Below, in pieces: positions 10,550 through 18,982 of a stretch of DNA of 64,000 bases. The position numbers were made by a program, and so were the translations under genes. Positions within the stretch are counted from its first letter, which is position 1. Every line of letters begins with the position of its first letter. The stretch comes from Stutzerimonas stutzeri. GTDB lineage: Bacteria; Pseudomonadota; Gammaproteobacteria; Pseudomonadales; Pseudomonadaceae. Under the pieces are notes generated by a model. The model made no database searches. It was not told where the DNA came from and saw only the letters and a program-made list of their open reading frames with translations. The stretch covers positions 186,001 through 250,000 of the forward strand of contig NZ_JAMOII010000001.1 in the NCBI RefSeq assembly GCF_024448985.1, written 5' to 3'.

Positions 10550-11106
10550 TTATCCCCGGTTACTGTGGAGAGGCTTGTGGATAAGCCCTAGTAAACGCTA
10601 TCGAAGCGCCGATATTGCTGGGCTGCGGGACATTGTTCGTTTTTCATCCGCCATGGGTTTGAAATAGCGAATGGTGGCAAGCGGGTCGGTTAAACGACCG
10701 GTTCGCCAGCGCAACTGCCAGCGGCTGCCGAGGCGTAATTGGCAAAAAGCGTCTGAAAGAAGTCGAAGTTGGGCATGGTCGCGGTCCTTGTGAAATTTGA
10801 AAGAAGGTTATCGCTCTGAATCGTTGGTCGCTCTTAGTTTCTAGGTATGGCTACGATAGCCTCTCGCGGTGCTTACAGTTATCCCCGTCTGCTGTGCAGC
10901 GATCTGTGGATAAGCTCTTCGTGCCTTTCTAGGTACCGCGCCGATAGCGGCGTTGCGCTGGCTGGTTACTTTTTATCCAAGTTTGTCTTGGGAACATGTA
11001 AGTCTTTGAAAATGCGCCATCAACAGGCCGAGTTGAGGCAAAAAAATGACACGGAAATGGAGTTTTGCACTTATCCCGAATAGCTGTGGGGCGTTCTGTG
11101 GATAAG
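10550..11106 (+). repeat. Three spaced copies of a DnaA-box composite repeat
   Basis: Copies begin at 10550, 10879 and 11071. Each has TTATCCC at its left, CTGTG in the middle and TGTGGATAAG at its right; the perfect DnaA boxes (TGTGGATAA, complement TTATCCACA) are at 10576-10584, 10905-10913 and 11097-11105. The distance from the left TTATCCC to the DnaA box is exactly 26 bases in all three. The ends TTATCC/GGATAA also make each copy an imperfect palindrome. I noticed no other perfect TTATCCACA box in the window. Confidence 0.85.
10690..10776 (-). CDS. Possible 28-residue peptide gene
   Basis: An ATG at 10776, preceded nine bases upstream by AAGGA, opens 28 codons to a TAA at 10690. The peptide begins MPNFDFFQTLFANYAS and ends GEPVV, with one cysteine: an amphipathic aromatic N-terminal half and a small-residue middle. 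Codons follow the GC-rich pattern of neighbouring genes (CCC, AAC, TTC, GAC). I do not recognise the family. It lies between the first and second DnaA-box repeats. It could be a real short peptide, a leader peptide, or chance. Confidence 0.4.
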   Translation of the reverse strand: MPNFDFFQTLFANYASAAAGSCAGEPVV

Positions 11107-11336
11107 GTGGGGAGATGAGCCGCCCGAGCCCGTTGCGGCTCGCTTGCAGACGGTCGTACAAAAAATAGCCAGCGTTGCGCTCGATCATTCGAGCCGGGAC
11201 CGACCTCGCTATCATCCCGCAGCGTTATGCCGGGGCATTCATTCACGGCCGTTTGATTGTGAGCCGTACTCGCCTCGTCGACACTCGCGGCACCTTTGCA
11301 ACGTCATCCAATAACAATCTGCTGGAGGAATTTCGA

Positions 11337-12248
11337 ATGACTGAAGCCATCCGCTTCGAAGACAAGGTGGTGATCGTGACCGGCGCTGGTGGCGGTCTCG
11401 GTCGCGCCCATGCACTGCTGTTCGCTCGTCATGGTGCCAAGGTGGTGGTCAACGATCTCGGTGGCAGCGCTCAGGGCGAAGGCGCCAATAGCTCGGCTGC
11501 CGATCGCGTGGTCGAGGAAATCCGTCAGGCTGGCGGTACGGCCGTCGCCAATCACGACTCGGTGACCGACGGCGAGAAGATCGTCCAGCATGCGCTTGAT
11601 AACTTCGGGCGCATCGATGTGGTGGTGAACAACGCCGGCATCTTGCGCGACAAGACCTTCCACAAGATGGAAGACGCTGACTGGGATCTGGTCTACAAAG
11701 TGCACGTCGAGGGCGCCTACAAAGTCACCCGCGCCGCCTGGCCGCACATGCGTGAGCAGGGTTATGGTCGGGTGATCTTTACCGCGTCCACGTCCGGTAT
11801 CTACGGCAATTTCGGCCAATCCAACTACGGCATGGCCAAGTTGGGTCTCTACGGCCTGACACGCACCCTGGCACTGGAAGGACGCAAGAACAACATTCTG
11901 GTCAACGCCATCGCGCCTACCGGCGGCACGCGGATGACCGAGGGCCTGATTCCTCCTCAGGTCTTCGAGCAGCTCAAGCCTGAACTGGTCAGCCCGCTGG
12001 TGGTGTATCTGGCCAGCGAGCAATGCCAGGAGACATCTGGTTTGTTCGAAGTGGGCGGTGGCTGGATGGGCAAGGTGCGTTGGGAGCGCAGCCTGGGCGT
12101 CGGTTTCGATCCGAAGGCGGGCTTCGATGCCGAAGACGTCGCGGCCAACTGGCAGCAGATCTGCGATTTCGAGAATGCCGCGCACCCGGCTGACAACCTG
12201 GCAGCGTTGAAGGAAATGATGGCCAATCTGCAGAAGTATGCCGGCTAG
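11337..12248 (+). CDS. SDR family dehydrogenase, multifunctional beta-oxidation enzyme type
   Basis: 303 residues, resembling the dehydrogenase domain of peroxisomal multifunctional enzyme type 2. Features are the NAD(P) motif TGAGGGLGR, the insertion VVNDLGGSAQGEG typical of this subgroup, NNAGILRD, the catalytic Ser (TASTSGIYG), Tyr and Lys (SNYGMAKLG), and a C-terminal extension (GGGWMGKVRWERS). Such enzymes oxidise 3-hydroxyacyl-CoA or similar substrates. The start at 11337 (MTEAIRFEDK) has GGAGG eight bases before it; the upstream open frame to 11175 has no comparable site. The likely role is fatty-acid or side-chain breakdown. Confidence 0.88.
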   Translation: MTEAIRFEDKVVIVTGAGGGLGRAHALLFARHGAKVVVNDLGGSAQGEGANSSAADRVVEEIRQAGGTAVANHDSVTDGEKIVQHALDNFGRIDVVVNNAGILRDKTFHKMEDADWDLVYKVHVEGAYKVTRAAWPHMREQGYGRVIFTASTSGIYGNFGQSNYGMAKLGLYGLTRTLALEGRKNNILVNAIAPTGGTRMTEGLIPPQVFEQLKPELVSPLVVYLASEQCQETSGLFEVGGGWMGKVRWERSLGVGFDPKAGFDAEDVAANWQQICDFENAAHPADNLAALKEMMANLQKYAG

Positions 12249-12265
12249 CTGCCGCGCGGTACCTG

Positions 12266-12293
12266 GGCTCAGCGCGCAAACGCGCCCTGAGCC
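12266..12293. terminator. Inverted repeat between convergent genes
   Basis: GGCTCAG-CGCG, loop CAAA, CGCG-CC-CTGAGCC: a strong stem in the 65-base gap between the SDR and SulP genes, which read toward each other. There is no clear T-run, so a bidirectional terminator function is probable but not certain. Confidence 0.55.
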
Positions 12294-12313
12294 TACCGCC
12301 GGACTTGAACGGG

Positions 12314-14032
12314 TCAGCCTGCTTTAGCCGGCAGCAGGCGCAACGCCTTCGCTCGAGCCTGGGCGAGATCACGTACGTAGTACAGATGCCCTTCGAGCCG
12401 ACGAATGCCGGCGCGACGTAGCTTGAACCTCACCCGGGCATTGCTGCCGCAGAGAATCAGCGCAATGCCCTGCTTGCGATAGTCCAACAACACGTTTTCC
12501 AGCGCCGCCAGAGCGGTCATGTCGAGCATCGGCACGCCGCTGATATCCACGATCACGATCTGCACGTCCGGATTGAAACGTCGCAATACGCTCAATGCCT
12601 TTTCCGCAGCGCCAAAGAACAGCGGGCCGCAAATCGCATAGGCGGCAACGTGCTCGGGTAGATCTTGGAGCAGCTGGTTCCGGCCGTTGCGCAGGCTGGT
12701 GGTATCGGTCAGCTCGCTCATCCTCTTGATGAACAGCCCGGCGGCCAGCAACAAGCCGACGCCCACCGCCAATACCATGTCGAACAGCACCGTCAGGATC
12801 AGGCAGGTCAGCAAGACCAGCACGTCGCTGCGCGGCGCGATGCGTAGTGTCTTGACCACATGCGGCGCTTCGCTCATGTTCCACGCCACCATTAGCAGCA
12901 ATGCCGCCAGTGCCGCCATCGGCAGGTAGCTGAACAGCGGCGCCAGCCAGAGGATTGCCACCAGCACCACGCCCGCATGAATGATCGCCGCCAGCGGCGA
13001 GAAAGCGCCAGCTCGCACGTTGGTGGCGCTGCGAGCGATGGCTGCGGTGGCCGTGATGCCGCCGAACAGGGGCGCGACCAGATTGCCGAGACCCTGGCCC
13101 AGTAGCTCGGCGTTCGGGTCGTGGTTGGTGCCGGTCATGCCGTCGGCAACCACGGCGCAGAGCAGCGATTCGATGGCTCCCAGCATGGCGATGGCGAAAG
13201 CGGGCGCCAGTAATTGATGAAACAGCTCGAAGCTCAGGGTTAGCGGTTGCCCGTCCGGGCCGGGCAGCAGCCAGGGCCAGGCGAAATCCGGAAGCAGCGG
13301 TGGTATGCCGGGATGCGCGACGCCATCGACCGTGTAGCTGAAACGCTCACCCAGTGTGGCCACGGCCAAGCCGGACGATTCCAGCGCCATTCCCGCCAGC
13401 GCACCGACGATCAGCGCGACCAGATGGCCGGGCACCTTCGGCACCAAGCGCGGCCAGACGATCAATATCGACAGGCACAACGCGGCGACCAATGCATCGC
13501 CCGGCTGTGCGCTGGGCAGAGCGCGAGCCAGCATGCCCAGTTGTTCGACGTAGTGGTGGGGTTGTTCGGTAATCGTCAACCCAAGGATGTCTTTGAGTTG
13601 CAGGGTCGCGATAACGACACCGATGCCCGCAGTGAAACCCAGAATGACCGGGTAGGGCACGAACGGAATCAACTTGCCTGCGCGTAGCAGCCCGAGGACG
13701 ATCAGGATGAGCCCGGCAAGCATGGTGCAGAGCAGCAAGCCGCCGAGGCCGAACTGTTGGGTAATCGGCAGCAGAATCACCACGAAAGCAGCGGTCGGCC
13801 CGGACACGTTGAAGCGCGAGCCACCTGTCAACGCGATCAGCGGCGCGGCAATCAACACGGTATACAGGCCATGCTGTGGCGCAACGCCCACGGCAATCGC
13901 TAGCGCCATGGCCAGAGGGATGGCGATGATCCCAACCGTCAGCCCGGCAATGAGGTCACCGCGTAGCGCGGCGCCACCGTAGCCCGACCGAAGGGCCTGA
14001 CGCCAGGCAGCGAATAACGGCGGAACGTTCAT
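12314..14032 (-). CDS. SulP family anion transporter with STAS domain
   Basis: 572 residues. The membrane part has about 12 segments with the SulP signature (GLTVGIIAIPLAMALAIAVG, HGLYTVLIAAPLIALTGGSRFNVSGPTAA in pieces); the cytoplasmic STAS domain (about 450-560) contains VIVDISGVPMLDMTALAALENV. The family carries sulfate, bicarbonate or C4-dicarboxylates (DauA); the substrate cannot be told from this sequence. The start at 14032 gives MNVPPLFAAW. The frame is open 40 codons upstream, but those residues do not look family-like. It converges on the SDR gene. Confidence 0.9.
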   Translation of the reverse strand: MNVPPLFAAWRQALRSGYGGAALRGDLIAGLTVGIIAIPLAMALAIAVGVAPQHGLYTVLIAAPLIALTGGSRFNVSGPTAAFVVILLPITQQFGLGGLLLCTMLAGLILIVLGLLRAGKLIPFVPYPVILGFTAGIGVVIATLQLKDILGLTITEQPHHYVEQLGMLARALPSAQPGDALVAALCLSILIVWPRLVPKVPGHLVALIVGALAGMALESSGLAVATLGERFSYTVDGVAHPGIPPLLPDFAWPWLLPGPDGQPLTLSFELFHQLLAPAFAIAMLGAIESLLCAVVADGMTGTNHDPNAELLGQGLGNLVAPLFGGITATAAIARSATNVRAGAFSPLAAIIHAGVVLVAILWLAPLFSYLPMAALAALLLMVAWNMSEAPHVVKTLRIAPRSDVLVLLTCLILTVLFDMVLAVGVGLLLAAGLFIKRMSELTDTTSLRNGRNQLLQDLPEHVAAYAICGPLFFGAAEKALSVLRRFNPDVQIVIVDISGVPMLDMTALAALENVLLDYRKQGIALILCGSNARVRFKLRRAGIRRLEGHLYYVRDLAQARAKALRLLPAKAG

Positions 14033-14226
14033 GGTGGCCACGTCCTGTGCGCAAAGCGCCAAGTATAAGCGCCGCGCTCGACAGATGGGCTGCCGGACGG
14101 CGACATCGGCGCCAAATCGAGGATTTTCATGTACGACCTTGGTCGCAAGCATCCCTGGCGCGTTGAGTGCGCTCGCCTCGCGGAGTAAACTGCGGCCCCC
14201 GTAAGGCCCGTCGAACCGGAGAACGC

Positions 14227-14514
14227 ATGCGCAAAGAAAAGAAACAGGTGATCGGCGAAGAGATCAGCGACGAAGCGATCAAGTTGTTTCTTGAACCGGA
14301 ACCGGCTGATGAAACCCCGGCGTCCTTGTACAAACTGATCAAGGCCTACCGTGGATTGCGAGTCGCTGATTTCGAGCGTTTCCTGGGCTTCTTTGTCGAA
14401 GCGGGCTTCGATCTGAATGCGAAGGATGCCAAGGGGCAGGACTTCGTTGCTCTGATCGCTGATCAGCGCCAGGCCGAGCCTTATATCGAACTGATCAAGG
14501 CCGCCCGCGGCTGA
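14227..14514 (+). CDS. PA4642 family conserved hypothetical protein
   Basis: 95 residues from MRKEKKQVIG at 14227, preceded by GGAG in CCGGAGAACGC. It is acidic and mostly helical, with EEISDEAIKLFLEPEPADETPASLYKL in two parts and a C-terminal FLGFFVEAGFDLNAKDAKGQDFVALI. The latter resembles an ankyrin-like or loop-helix unit. It sits just upstream of mqo, as PA4642 does near mqoB in P. aeruginosa. No function is known to me. The start was moved from 14167 because the extra 20 codons overlap the likely promoter. Confidence 0.8.
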   Translation: MRKEKKQVIGEEISDEAIKLFLEPEPADETPASLYKLIKAYRGLRVADFERFLGFFVEAGFDLNAKDAKGQDFVALIADQRQAEPYIELIKAARG

Positions 14515-14847
14515 TACAGAGGCTTTGAGGGCGCGTCCGTCGAAGCAGGCAACATCCTTGACCCCGGCTGAGCAAGCGGCAGCCAAAAACGTTTTTTTCT
14601 CGCTGCATGTATCCCGTAGAGCCCTGGCCCCGGTCGCCTCGCTCCGGGATGCTTCGAAGCGAGGGGGAGAAGGCCATAAGCCGTTCTCCTGACAGCGGAC
14701 CGACATCTTTGGGTGCCGGTCTTCGGGCACAAGCCCGAGCAGTGGCATGGAAACCTTCCTCCGTTTCTAGCCGCCTGGCTGGTGGTTCTACACGATGGCG
14801 TACTGCGGTCGTGACAGTTTAATGCTGTGATTCTGGAGAACGCGTTA
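14515..14847 (+). other. 333-bp leader region of mqo
   Basis: No gene is visible. It contains stem-forming stretches, for example CCTCGCT...AGCGAGG at about 14639-14666 and CTTCGGGC-acaa-GCCCGAG near 14728-14746, and a run of seven T after AAAAACG at about 14590. These may be a terminator of the upstream gene and structures in the mqo leader. No promoter stood out. Confidence 0.5.
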
Positions 14848-16338
14848 ATGACGCAACACGATAGCGAAGCCGTGGACTTGGTGCTGGTGGGAGCCGGCAT
14901 CATGAGTGCGACTCTGGCAGTACTGCTCAAGGAACTCGATCCCAACATCAAGCTGGAGATCGTCGAACTGCAGGAGTCCGGGGCCGTCGAGAGCTCGAAT
15001 CCCTGGAACAATGCTGGCACCGGCCACGCCGGGTTGTGTGAGCTGAACTACACCCCGGACAGTAAAGACGGCTCGATCGATATCAAGAAGGCCGTCACCA
15101 TCAATGCCCAGTTTGAGGTCTCCAAGCAGTTCTGGGCTTACCTGACGGGTCGCGAAGGCTTCGGCAGTCCCAGAGACTTCCTCAATGTCGTGCCGCATCT
15201 GAGCTTCGTTCGCGGCGAAAAGAATATCGACTATCTCAAGCGTCGCTTCGATGCGATGAAAACCCACCACGCTTTCGAGAACATGGTCTACACCGAAGAC
15301 CGCGCCACGATGGAAGAGTGGATGCCGCTGATGATGCCAGGGCGTCCAAGCGACGAGCCGATCGCCGCCACCCGTGCGCTGAACGGTACCGATGTCAACT
15401 TCGGTGAGCTGACCCGGCAAATGCTGGTGTATCTCGAGAGCAAGCCCGGCGTGAAGATGTCCTATTTCCAGAAGGTCACCGGCCTGGAGCGCAACGGCAA
15501 GGGCTGGCGCGTGGAGATCAAGAACACCCGCGACGGCAGCAGCCGCGAGATCGATACAGGCTTCGTGTTCCTGGGCGCGGGCGGTGCGGCGCTGCCGCTG
15601 TTGCAGTTGTCCGGTATCGAGGAAGGCAAGGGCTACGGCGGCTTTCCGGTCAGCGGCCAGTGGCTGCGCTGTGACAACCCGGAAATCGTCAAGCAGCACC
15701 AGGCCAAGGTCTACAGCCTGGCCGCCGTCGGTGCGCCGCCAATGTCCGTTCCGCATCTGGATACCCGCGTCGTGGACGGCAAGAAGTCGCTGCTGTTCGG
15801 ACCTTACGCCGGCTTCACCACCAAGTTCCTCAAGTATGGATCGCCGCTCGACCTGCCGATGTCGATCCGTCCAGGCAACCTCAAGCCGATGCTGGCCGTC
15901 GCGCGCGACAACATGGACCTGACCCGCTATCTGATAAAGGAAGTGCGGCAGTCCATGGAGGATCGTCTGGAAACCCTGCGAGGTTTCTACCCCGAAGCCA
16001 AGGCCGGGGACTGGCGCCTGGAAGTGGCCGGCCAGCGCGTGCAAATCATCAAGAAAGACCCGAAGAAGGGCGGCATTCTGCAGTTCGGCACCGAACTGGT
16101 CTCCGCCAAAGATGGTTCGATCGCCGCGCTGCTGGGTGCATCGCCTGGTGCTTCGGTCACGGTGTCGATCATGCTCGACTTGATCGAGCGCTGCTTCCCT
16201 GAGCAGGCGCAGAGCGAAGCCTGGAGCCGCAAGCTCGGCGAAATCTTCCCTGCCCGTGAAAAGGTGCTGCAGGACGATGCGGCGGCGTATCGTGAAGTCA
16301 CCGCCATCGTCGACAAGCGACTGGGTCTAGCTGACTGA
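14848..16338 (+). CDS. mqo: Malate:quinone oxidoreductase
   Basis: A peripheral membrane FAD enzyme that oxidises malate to oxaloacetate and passes electrons to quinone; in pseudomonads it is the main malate-oxidising step of the TCA cycle. The 496 residues start [10 protein letters not shown], with the FAD motif [13 protein letters not shown], then [20 protein letters not shown] and [16 protein letters not shown]. The ATG at 14848 has GGAG nine bases ahead; an in-frame GTG at 14827 is less well placed. A strong terminator follows. It is likely monocistronic. Confidence 0.96.
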   Translation: MTQHDSEAVDLVLVGAGIMSATLAVLLKELDPNIKLEIVELQESGAVESSNPWNNAGTGHAGLCELNYTPDSKDGSIDIKKAVTINAQFEVSKQFWAYLTGREGFGSPRDFLNVVPHLSFVRGEKNIDYLKRRFDAMKTHHAFENMVYTEDRATMEEWMPLMMPGRPSDEPIAATRALNGTDVNFGELTRQMLVYLESKPGVKMSYFQKVTGLERNGKGWRVEIKNTRDGSSREIDTGFVFLGAGGAALPLLQLSGIEEGKGYGGFPVSGQWLRCDNPEIVKQHQAKVYSLAAVGAPPMSVPHLDTRVVDGKKSLLFGPYAGFTTKFLKYGSPLDLPMSIRPGNLKPMLAVARDNMDLTRYLIKEVRQSMEDRLETLRGFYPEAKAGDWRLEVAGQRVQIIKKDPKKGGILQFGTELVSAKDGSIAALLGASPGASVTVSIMLDLIERCFPEQAQSEAWSRKLGEIFPAREKVLQDDAAAYREVTAIVDKRLGLAD

Positions 16339-16358
16339 CAGATTCGGCGTTACCCGAA

Positions 16359-16391
16359 GCCGCGCTGCGTTACGAGCAGCGCGGCTTTTTT
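16359..16391 (+). terminator. Rho-independent terminator of mqo
   Basis: A perfect 10-bp stem GCCGCGCTGC/GCAGCGCGGC with a 7-base loop followed by six T, 20 bases after the mqo stop. Confidence 0.93.
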
Positions 16392-16414
16392 ATTTCTGAA
16401 TGGATGCTGGTAAC

Positions 16415-16606
16415 TCAGCGGGCCGGAAGTGCGTCAGGCGGCAGCGGTTGGCCAATCATCCCGAGGGCGATTTCGTCAACTTCTATCCAGCCGCCGCCGT
16501 GCGGACGCTCGATGGCCGTCAACAGCATGCGGCAGCGGTGCTGATCATCGAGCAAGACGTAATGGCGCCTGGCCGGGCGCCGGAACAGAGCAGTCAACAG
16601 CGGCAT
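16415..16606 (-). CDS. Small conserved hypothetical protein
   Basis: 63 residues, MPLLTALFRRPARRHYVLLD..., with a basic N-terminus, then a hydrophobic/polar pattern (HYVLLDDQHRCRMLLTAIE) that looks like a small beta-strand fold, and GGWIEVDEIALGMIGQPLP. I recall a similar small protein beside mqoB in P. aeruginosa (PA4639). Its stop is 24 bases beyond the mqo terminator and it converges on mqo. Function unknown. The protein-like composition and position favour a real gene. Confidence 0.65.
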   Translation of the reverse strand: MPLLTALFRRPARRHYVLLDDQHRCRMLLTAIERPHGGGWIEVDEIALGMIGQPLPPDALPAR

Positions 16607-16725
16607 GTAGGTCTCTGAGGGCTGGGCGCGTTATCGCACATGGGCGTTACCGTTCGATGAACGGAACGATGCCAGACCTGGACGGGTCTTTAGCGCATCC
16701 GCTGTCAGACAGTTACGGCGCTGGT

Positions 16726-16731
16726 TATACT
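16726..16731 (+). promoter_or_regulatory. Candidate -10 element for yajG
   Basis: TATACT within GGTTATACTG, 35 bases before the yajG start. About 18 bases further upstream is only a poor -35 (TCAGAC). A small palindrome CCGTTC-GAT-GAACGG lies at 16650-16664 and could be an operator. Confidence 0.4.
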
Positions 16732-16765
16732 GCGCGCCATTCATCCCTACTCTGGAGAAGACAGC

Positions 16766-17350
16766 ATGCTGAAACGCCTGTTGTTCAGTGTGGCCGCCGC
16801 GTCGGCACTGCTACTGACCGGTTGCGCACACAGCCCGCAACAGCTCGATCCGACACCGAAAATCACCGGCACCATCAATCCTGTCGGCCAGGGACAGCCG
16901 GTCTCGGTGCGGGTGGTGGATGGTCGTTCGTCTCCAACGCTGGGCACGCGTGGTGGCCTGTACCCGGAAACCAGCGCCGTGATCGTGCCGAAGGAAAAAG
17001 TCATACCCAAGCTGCAGGCTCAGGTCGAAGCGGCGGTTCGCCTGCTTGGCTTCACGCCGTCGCCTAATGCCTACAATGCCCCGCAGCTGACCCTGACCCT
17101 GGCCGAGCTGAAATACCAGTCGCCGAAGGAAGGGCTCTACGTCACCGAGGCCACCATCGGCGCAACGCTCCGTGTCGAGGTGCAGAACGGCGGTCGTCGC
17201 TATACCGGTCGTTATGGCGCTTCGCTGAACCAGCGCTTCGGTATGGCGCCGAACGAGCAGACCAACACCAAGCTGGTCAGCGAAGTGTTGAGTGATGCGC
17301 TGAGCCGCGCATTCCGTGACCAGAGCATCGGTCAGGTACTGGCTCAGTAA
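16766..17350 (+). CDS. yajG: YajG family lipoprotein
   Basis: 194 residues. The signal peptide MLKRLLFSVAAASALLLTGC ends in a lipobox with Cys20, so it is a lipid-anchored envelope protein. The mature domain (VSVRVVDGRSSPTLGTRGG, then PQLTLTLAELKYQ and VLSDALSRAFRD) matches YajG, a conserved uncharacterised lipoprotein. GGAG precedes the ATG (CTGGAGAAGACAGC). It ends before a good terminator and stands alone. Confidence 0.88.
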   Translation: MLKRLLFSVAAASALLLTGCAHSPQQLDPTPKITGTINPVGQGQPVSVRVVDGRSSPTLGTRGGLYPETSAVIVPKEKVIPKLQAQVEAAVRLLGFTPSPNAYNAPQLTLTLAELKYQSPKEGLYVTEATIGATLRVEVQNGGRRYTGRYGASLNQRFGMAPNEQTNTKLVSEVLSDALSRAFRDQSIGQVLAQ

Positions 17351-17378
17351 CCACGCCGGCACACTTGTTCAGACGAAA

Positions 17379-17404
17379 AGCCCGCATCTCGATGCGGGCT
17401 TTTT
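17379..17404 (+). terminator. Rho-independent terminator of yajG
   Basis: A 9-bp stem AGCCCGCAT/ATGCGGGCT with loop CTCG, followed by TTTT, 29 bases after the stop. Confidence 0.9.
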
Positions 17405-17507
17405 GTTTCCATCCGAGCAGCTGGGAATGGCGAGCCATCGCTTCTGTGAGAAGCCAGCTGGTGCTGGCGAGGTGGCTGTTCGCTGTGTCTGTGGCCGGAA
17501 CGGAAAA

Positions 17508-17540
17508 GGCCCGTGTCCGGTGCAATACCAGACACGGGCC
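17508..17540 (-). terminator. Terminator of the DUF1329 gene
   Basis: A perfect 10-bp stem GGCCCGTGTC/GACACGGGCC with a 13-base loop. On the minus strand it is followed by TTTTCC. It lies 65 bases past the DUF1329 stop. Confidence 0.75.
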
Positions 17541-17605
17541 TTGAATCACGCTGACTGCCCTCTGGAAGACGGTTCAGCGGTGGGCGTCAGCCTGCAGTGC
17601 TCGAA

Positions 17606-18982
17606 TCAGCGCACGCCGGAGTTGCGTAGGGCAGCCGGGGTGTACTGGTTGGAGTTGGCCTTGTAATCGTAGGTGTAGGGGTTCTTTTCCTCGTTCTTCA
17701 TGCCCATCACCAGGTAGCGACCGGATACCAGGTCATACAGGGTTTCCATCGCATACAGTGGAACCTGATAGTTGTAGACCTGCTGAGCGTGAGCCTCGGC
17801 TACGCGCCACAGCGTGTCGCGACCGTCGTAGTGGTCGATCACGGCGGCTTGCCAGGTGTCCTCGTCGATGAAGAAATGGCGCTTGGCGTAGATGTGGCGT
17901 TCGCCCGTCTTCAGCGTCGCTTCGACTTCCCACACGCGATGTAGCTCGTAGCGGGTCAGGTCCTGGTTGATGTGCCCGGCCTTGATGATGTCGTCGTATT
18001 TCAGCGTCGGCGAGTCGAGGCGGTAGGAGTTGTACGGAATATACATTTCCTTCTTGCCGATCAGCTTCCAGTCGTAGCGGTCCGGCGCGCCGTTGAACAT
18101 ATCCAGGTTGTCCGAGGTGCGCAGGCCGTCAGCAGCGGTACCTGGGCCATCGTAGGCGACCTGCGGGGCACGGCGTACGCGGCGCTGGCCGGCGTTGTAG
18201 ATCCACGCCATGCGCGGCTCTTTTACCTGGTCCAGGGTTTCATGTACCAGCAGCACGTTACCGGCCAGGCGCGACGGCTCGGTCACCTGCTGTTTGAAAT
18301 AGAACAGAACGTTGCCGTGCTTTTCCGGGTTGAAGTCGCTCAGGGTGTCGGTATAGACCACTTCGTCGACGAACTTGACCAGGCTGTAGCTGCCATTGAC
18401 CTGCGGCGTGGCCTGCGCCACGACCCGACGGGCAGAGCCGCCGCGATAGCGGGTGATGTGGTTCCAGGCGACTTCCAAGCCATCCTGCGGGACCGGGAAG
18501 GCGATGGCGGTATCGAAGTTCGCCAGGCCGTTGCCACCGCGGACCAGCTCGGTCTGGGTCGCGTTCTTTTTCGCGGCGTCATAAATACGCTGTGGTACCG
18601 CAGCGCTGCGGCGGGTCTCGAAGACCGGCAGGCGATAGGTTTCAGGGTAGCGCTTGAGCATGGCGATCTGGCCGGGGCTCAGGTTGTCCTTGTACTGCTC
18701 GTAGTTCTGCGCGGTGATGGTGAATTTGGGCTGATCGTTCGGGTATGGATCGCTGACGAAGCCGTCGGCGGTAATCGCTGCGGCATCCTTCGGCAGGCCG
18801 CCCGTCCAGGCCGGAATGGTGCCGGCGGCATTGCCAGCCTTCTCGGCTCCAATCGGGGTCAGGCTATCGCCGAGCTTGGCCGCTTCCGATTCGGATACTG
18901 CTGCTATGGCTCCGTTTGCCAGCAGGGCGCTTGCCAGCAAAGAGAGTGTGAGGGCCCCCGTCTTAAACTTGTTCTTATTCAC
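17606..18982 (-). CDS. DUF1329 family outer-membrane/periplasmic protein
   Basis: 458 residues with a cleavable signal peptide (LTLSLLASALLANGAIAA). The mature part matches DUF1329, a LolA/LolB-like fold, with motifs DSLTPIGAEKAGNAAGTIPAW, LLVHETLDQVKEPRMAW and the tyrosine-rich TYDYKANSNQYTP. In pseudomonads it usually follows a DUF1302 gene and is linked to hydrophobic-compound uptake or envelope transport; no DUF1302 gene is seen here. AAAAACCTGCTG-like A-rich start context (MNKNKFKTG). It probably has its own promoter in the 426-bp gap to its right. Confidence 0.88.
   Translation of the reverse strand: MNKNKFKTGALTLSLLASALLANGAIAAVSESEAAKLGDSLTPIGAEKAGNAAGTIPAWTGGLPKDAAAITADGFVSDPYPNDQPKFTITAQNYEQYKDNLSPGQIAMLKRYPETYRLPVFETRRSAAVPQRIYDAAKKNATQTELVRGGNGLANFDTAIAFPVPQDGLEVAWNHITRYRGGSARRVVAQATPQVNGSYSLVKFVDEVVYTDTLSDFNPEKHGNVLFYFKQQVTEPSRLAGNVLLVHETLDQVKEPRMAWIYNAGQRRVRRAPQVAYDGPGTAADGLRTSDNLDMFNGAPDRYDWKLIGKKEMYIPYNSYRLDSPTLKYDDIIKAGHINQDLTRYELHRVWEVEATLKTGERHIYAKRHFFIDEDTWQAAVIDHYDGRDTLWRVAEAHAQQVYNYQVPLYAMETLYDLVSGRYLVMGMKNEEKNPYTYDYKANSNQYTPAALRNSGVR

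Larger units (their letters stand above)
10360..11336. other. 977-bp gene-poor region between DUF2726 and SDR genes
   Basis: No long gene fits here. It contains three copies of a 36-bp composite repeat carrying perfect DnaA boxes, a possible 28-codon gene on the minus strand (10690-10776), and a 19-codon frame (10588-10647, MKNEQCPAAQ...) of doubtful reality. The part from about 10780 to 11080 looks richer in A and T than its surroundings. The right end must hold the promoter of the SDR gene. Confidence 0.85.

Noticed and set aside
10262-10591. A 109-codon plus-strand frame at the left of the gene-poor region
   Set aside because: It runs opposite to the start of the DUF2726 gene and through the first DnaA-box repeat, with no motif or ribosome-binding site.
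10588-10647. A 19-codon minus-strand frame beginning MKNEQCPAAQ
   Set aside because: Too short to judge; no good ribosome-binding site, and its end lies next to the first DnaA-box repeat. Mentioned only because it follows the 28-codon candidate.
11304-12185. A 293-codon frame antisense to the SDR gene
   Set aside because: The plus-strand SDR has all catalytic residues; the antisense frame is His/Asp-rich noise.
14845-16044. A 399-codon frame antisense to mqo
   Set aside because: Composition is His/Gln/Leu-rich typical of antisense frames in GC-rich genes; the plus strand is a textbook mqo.
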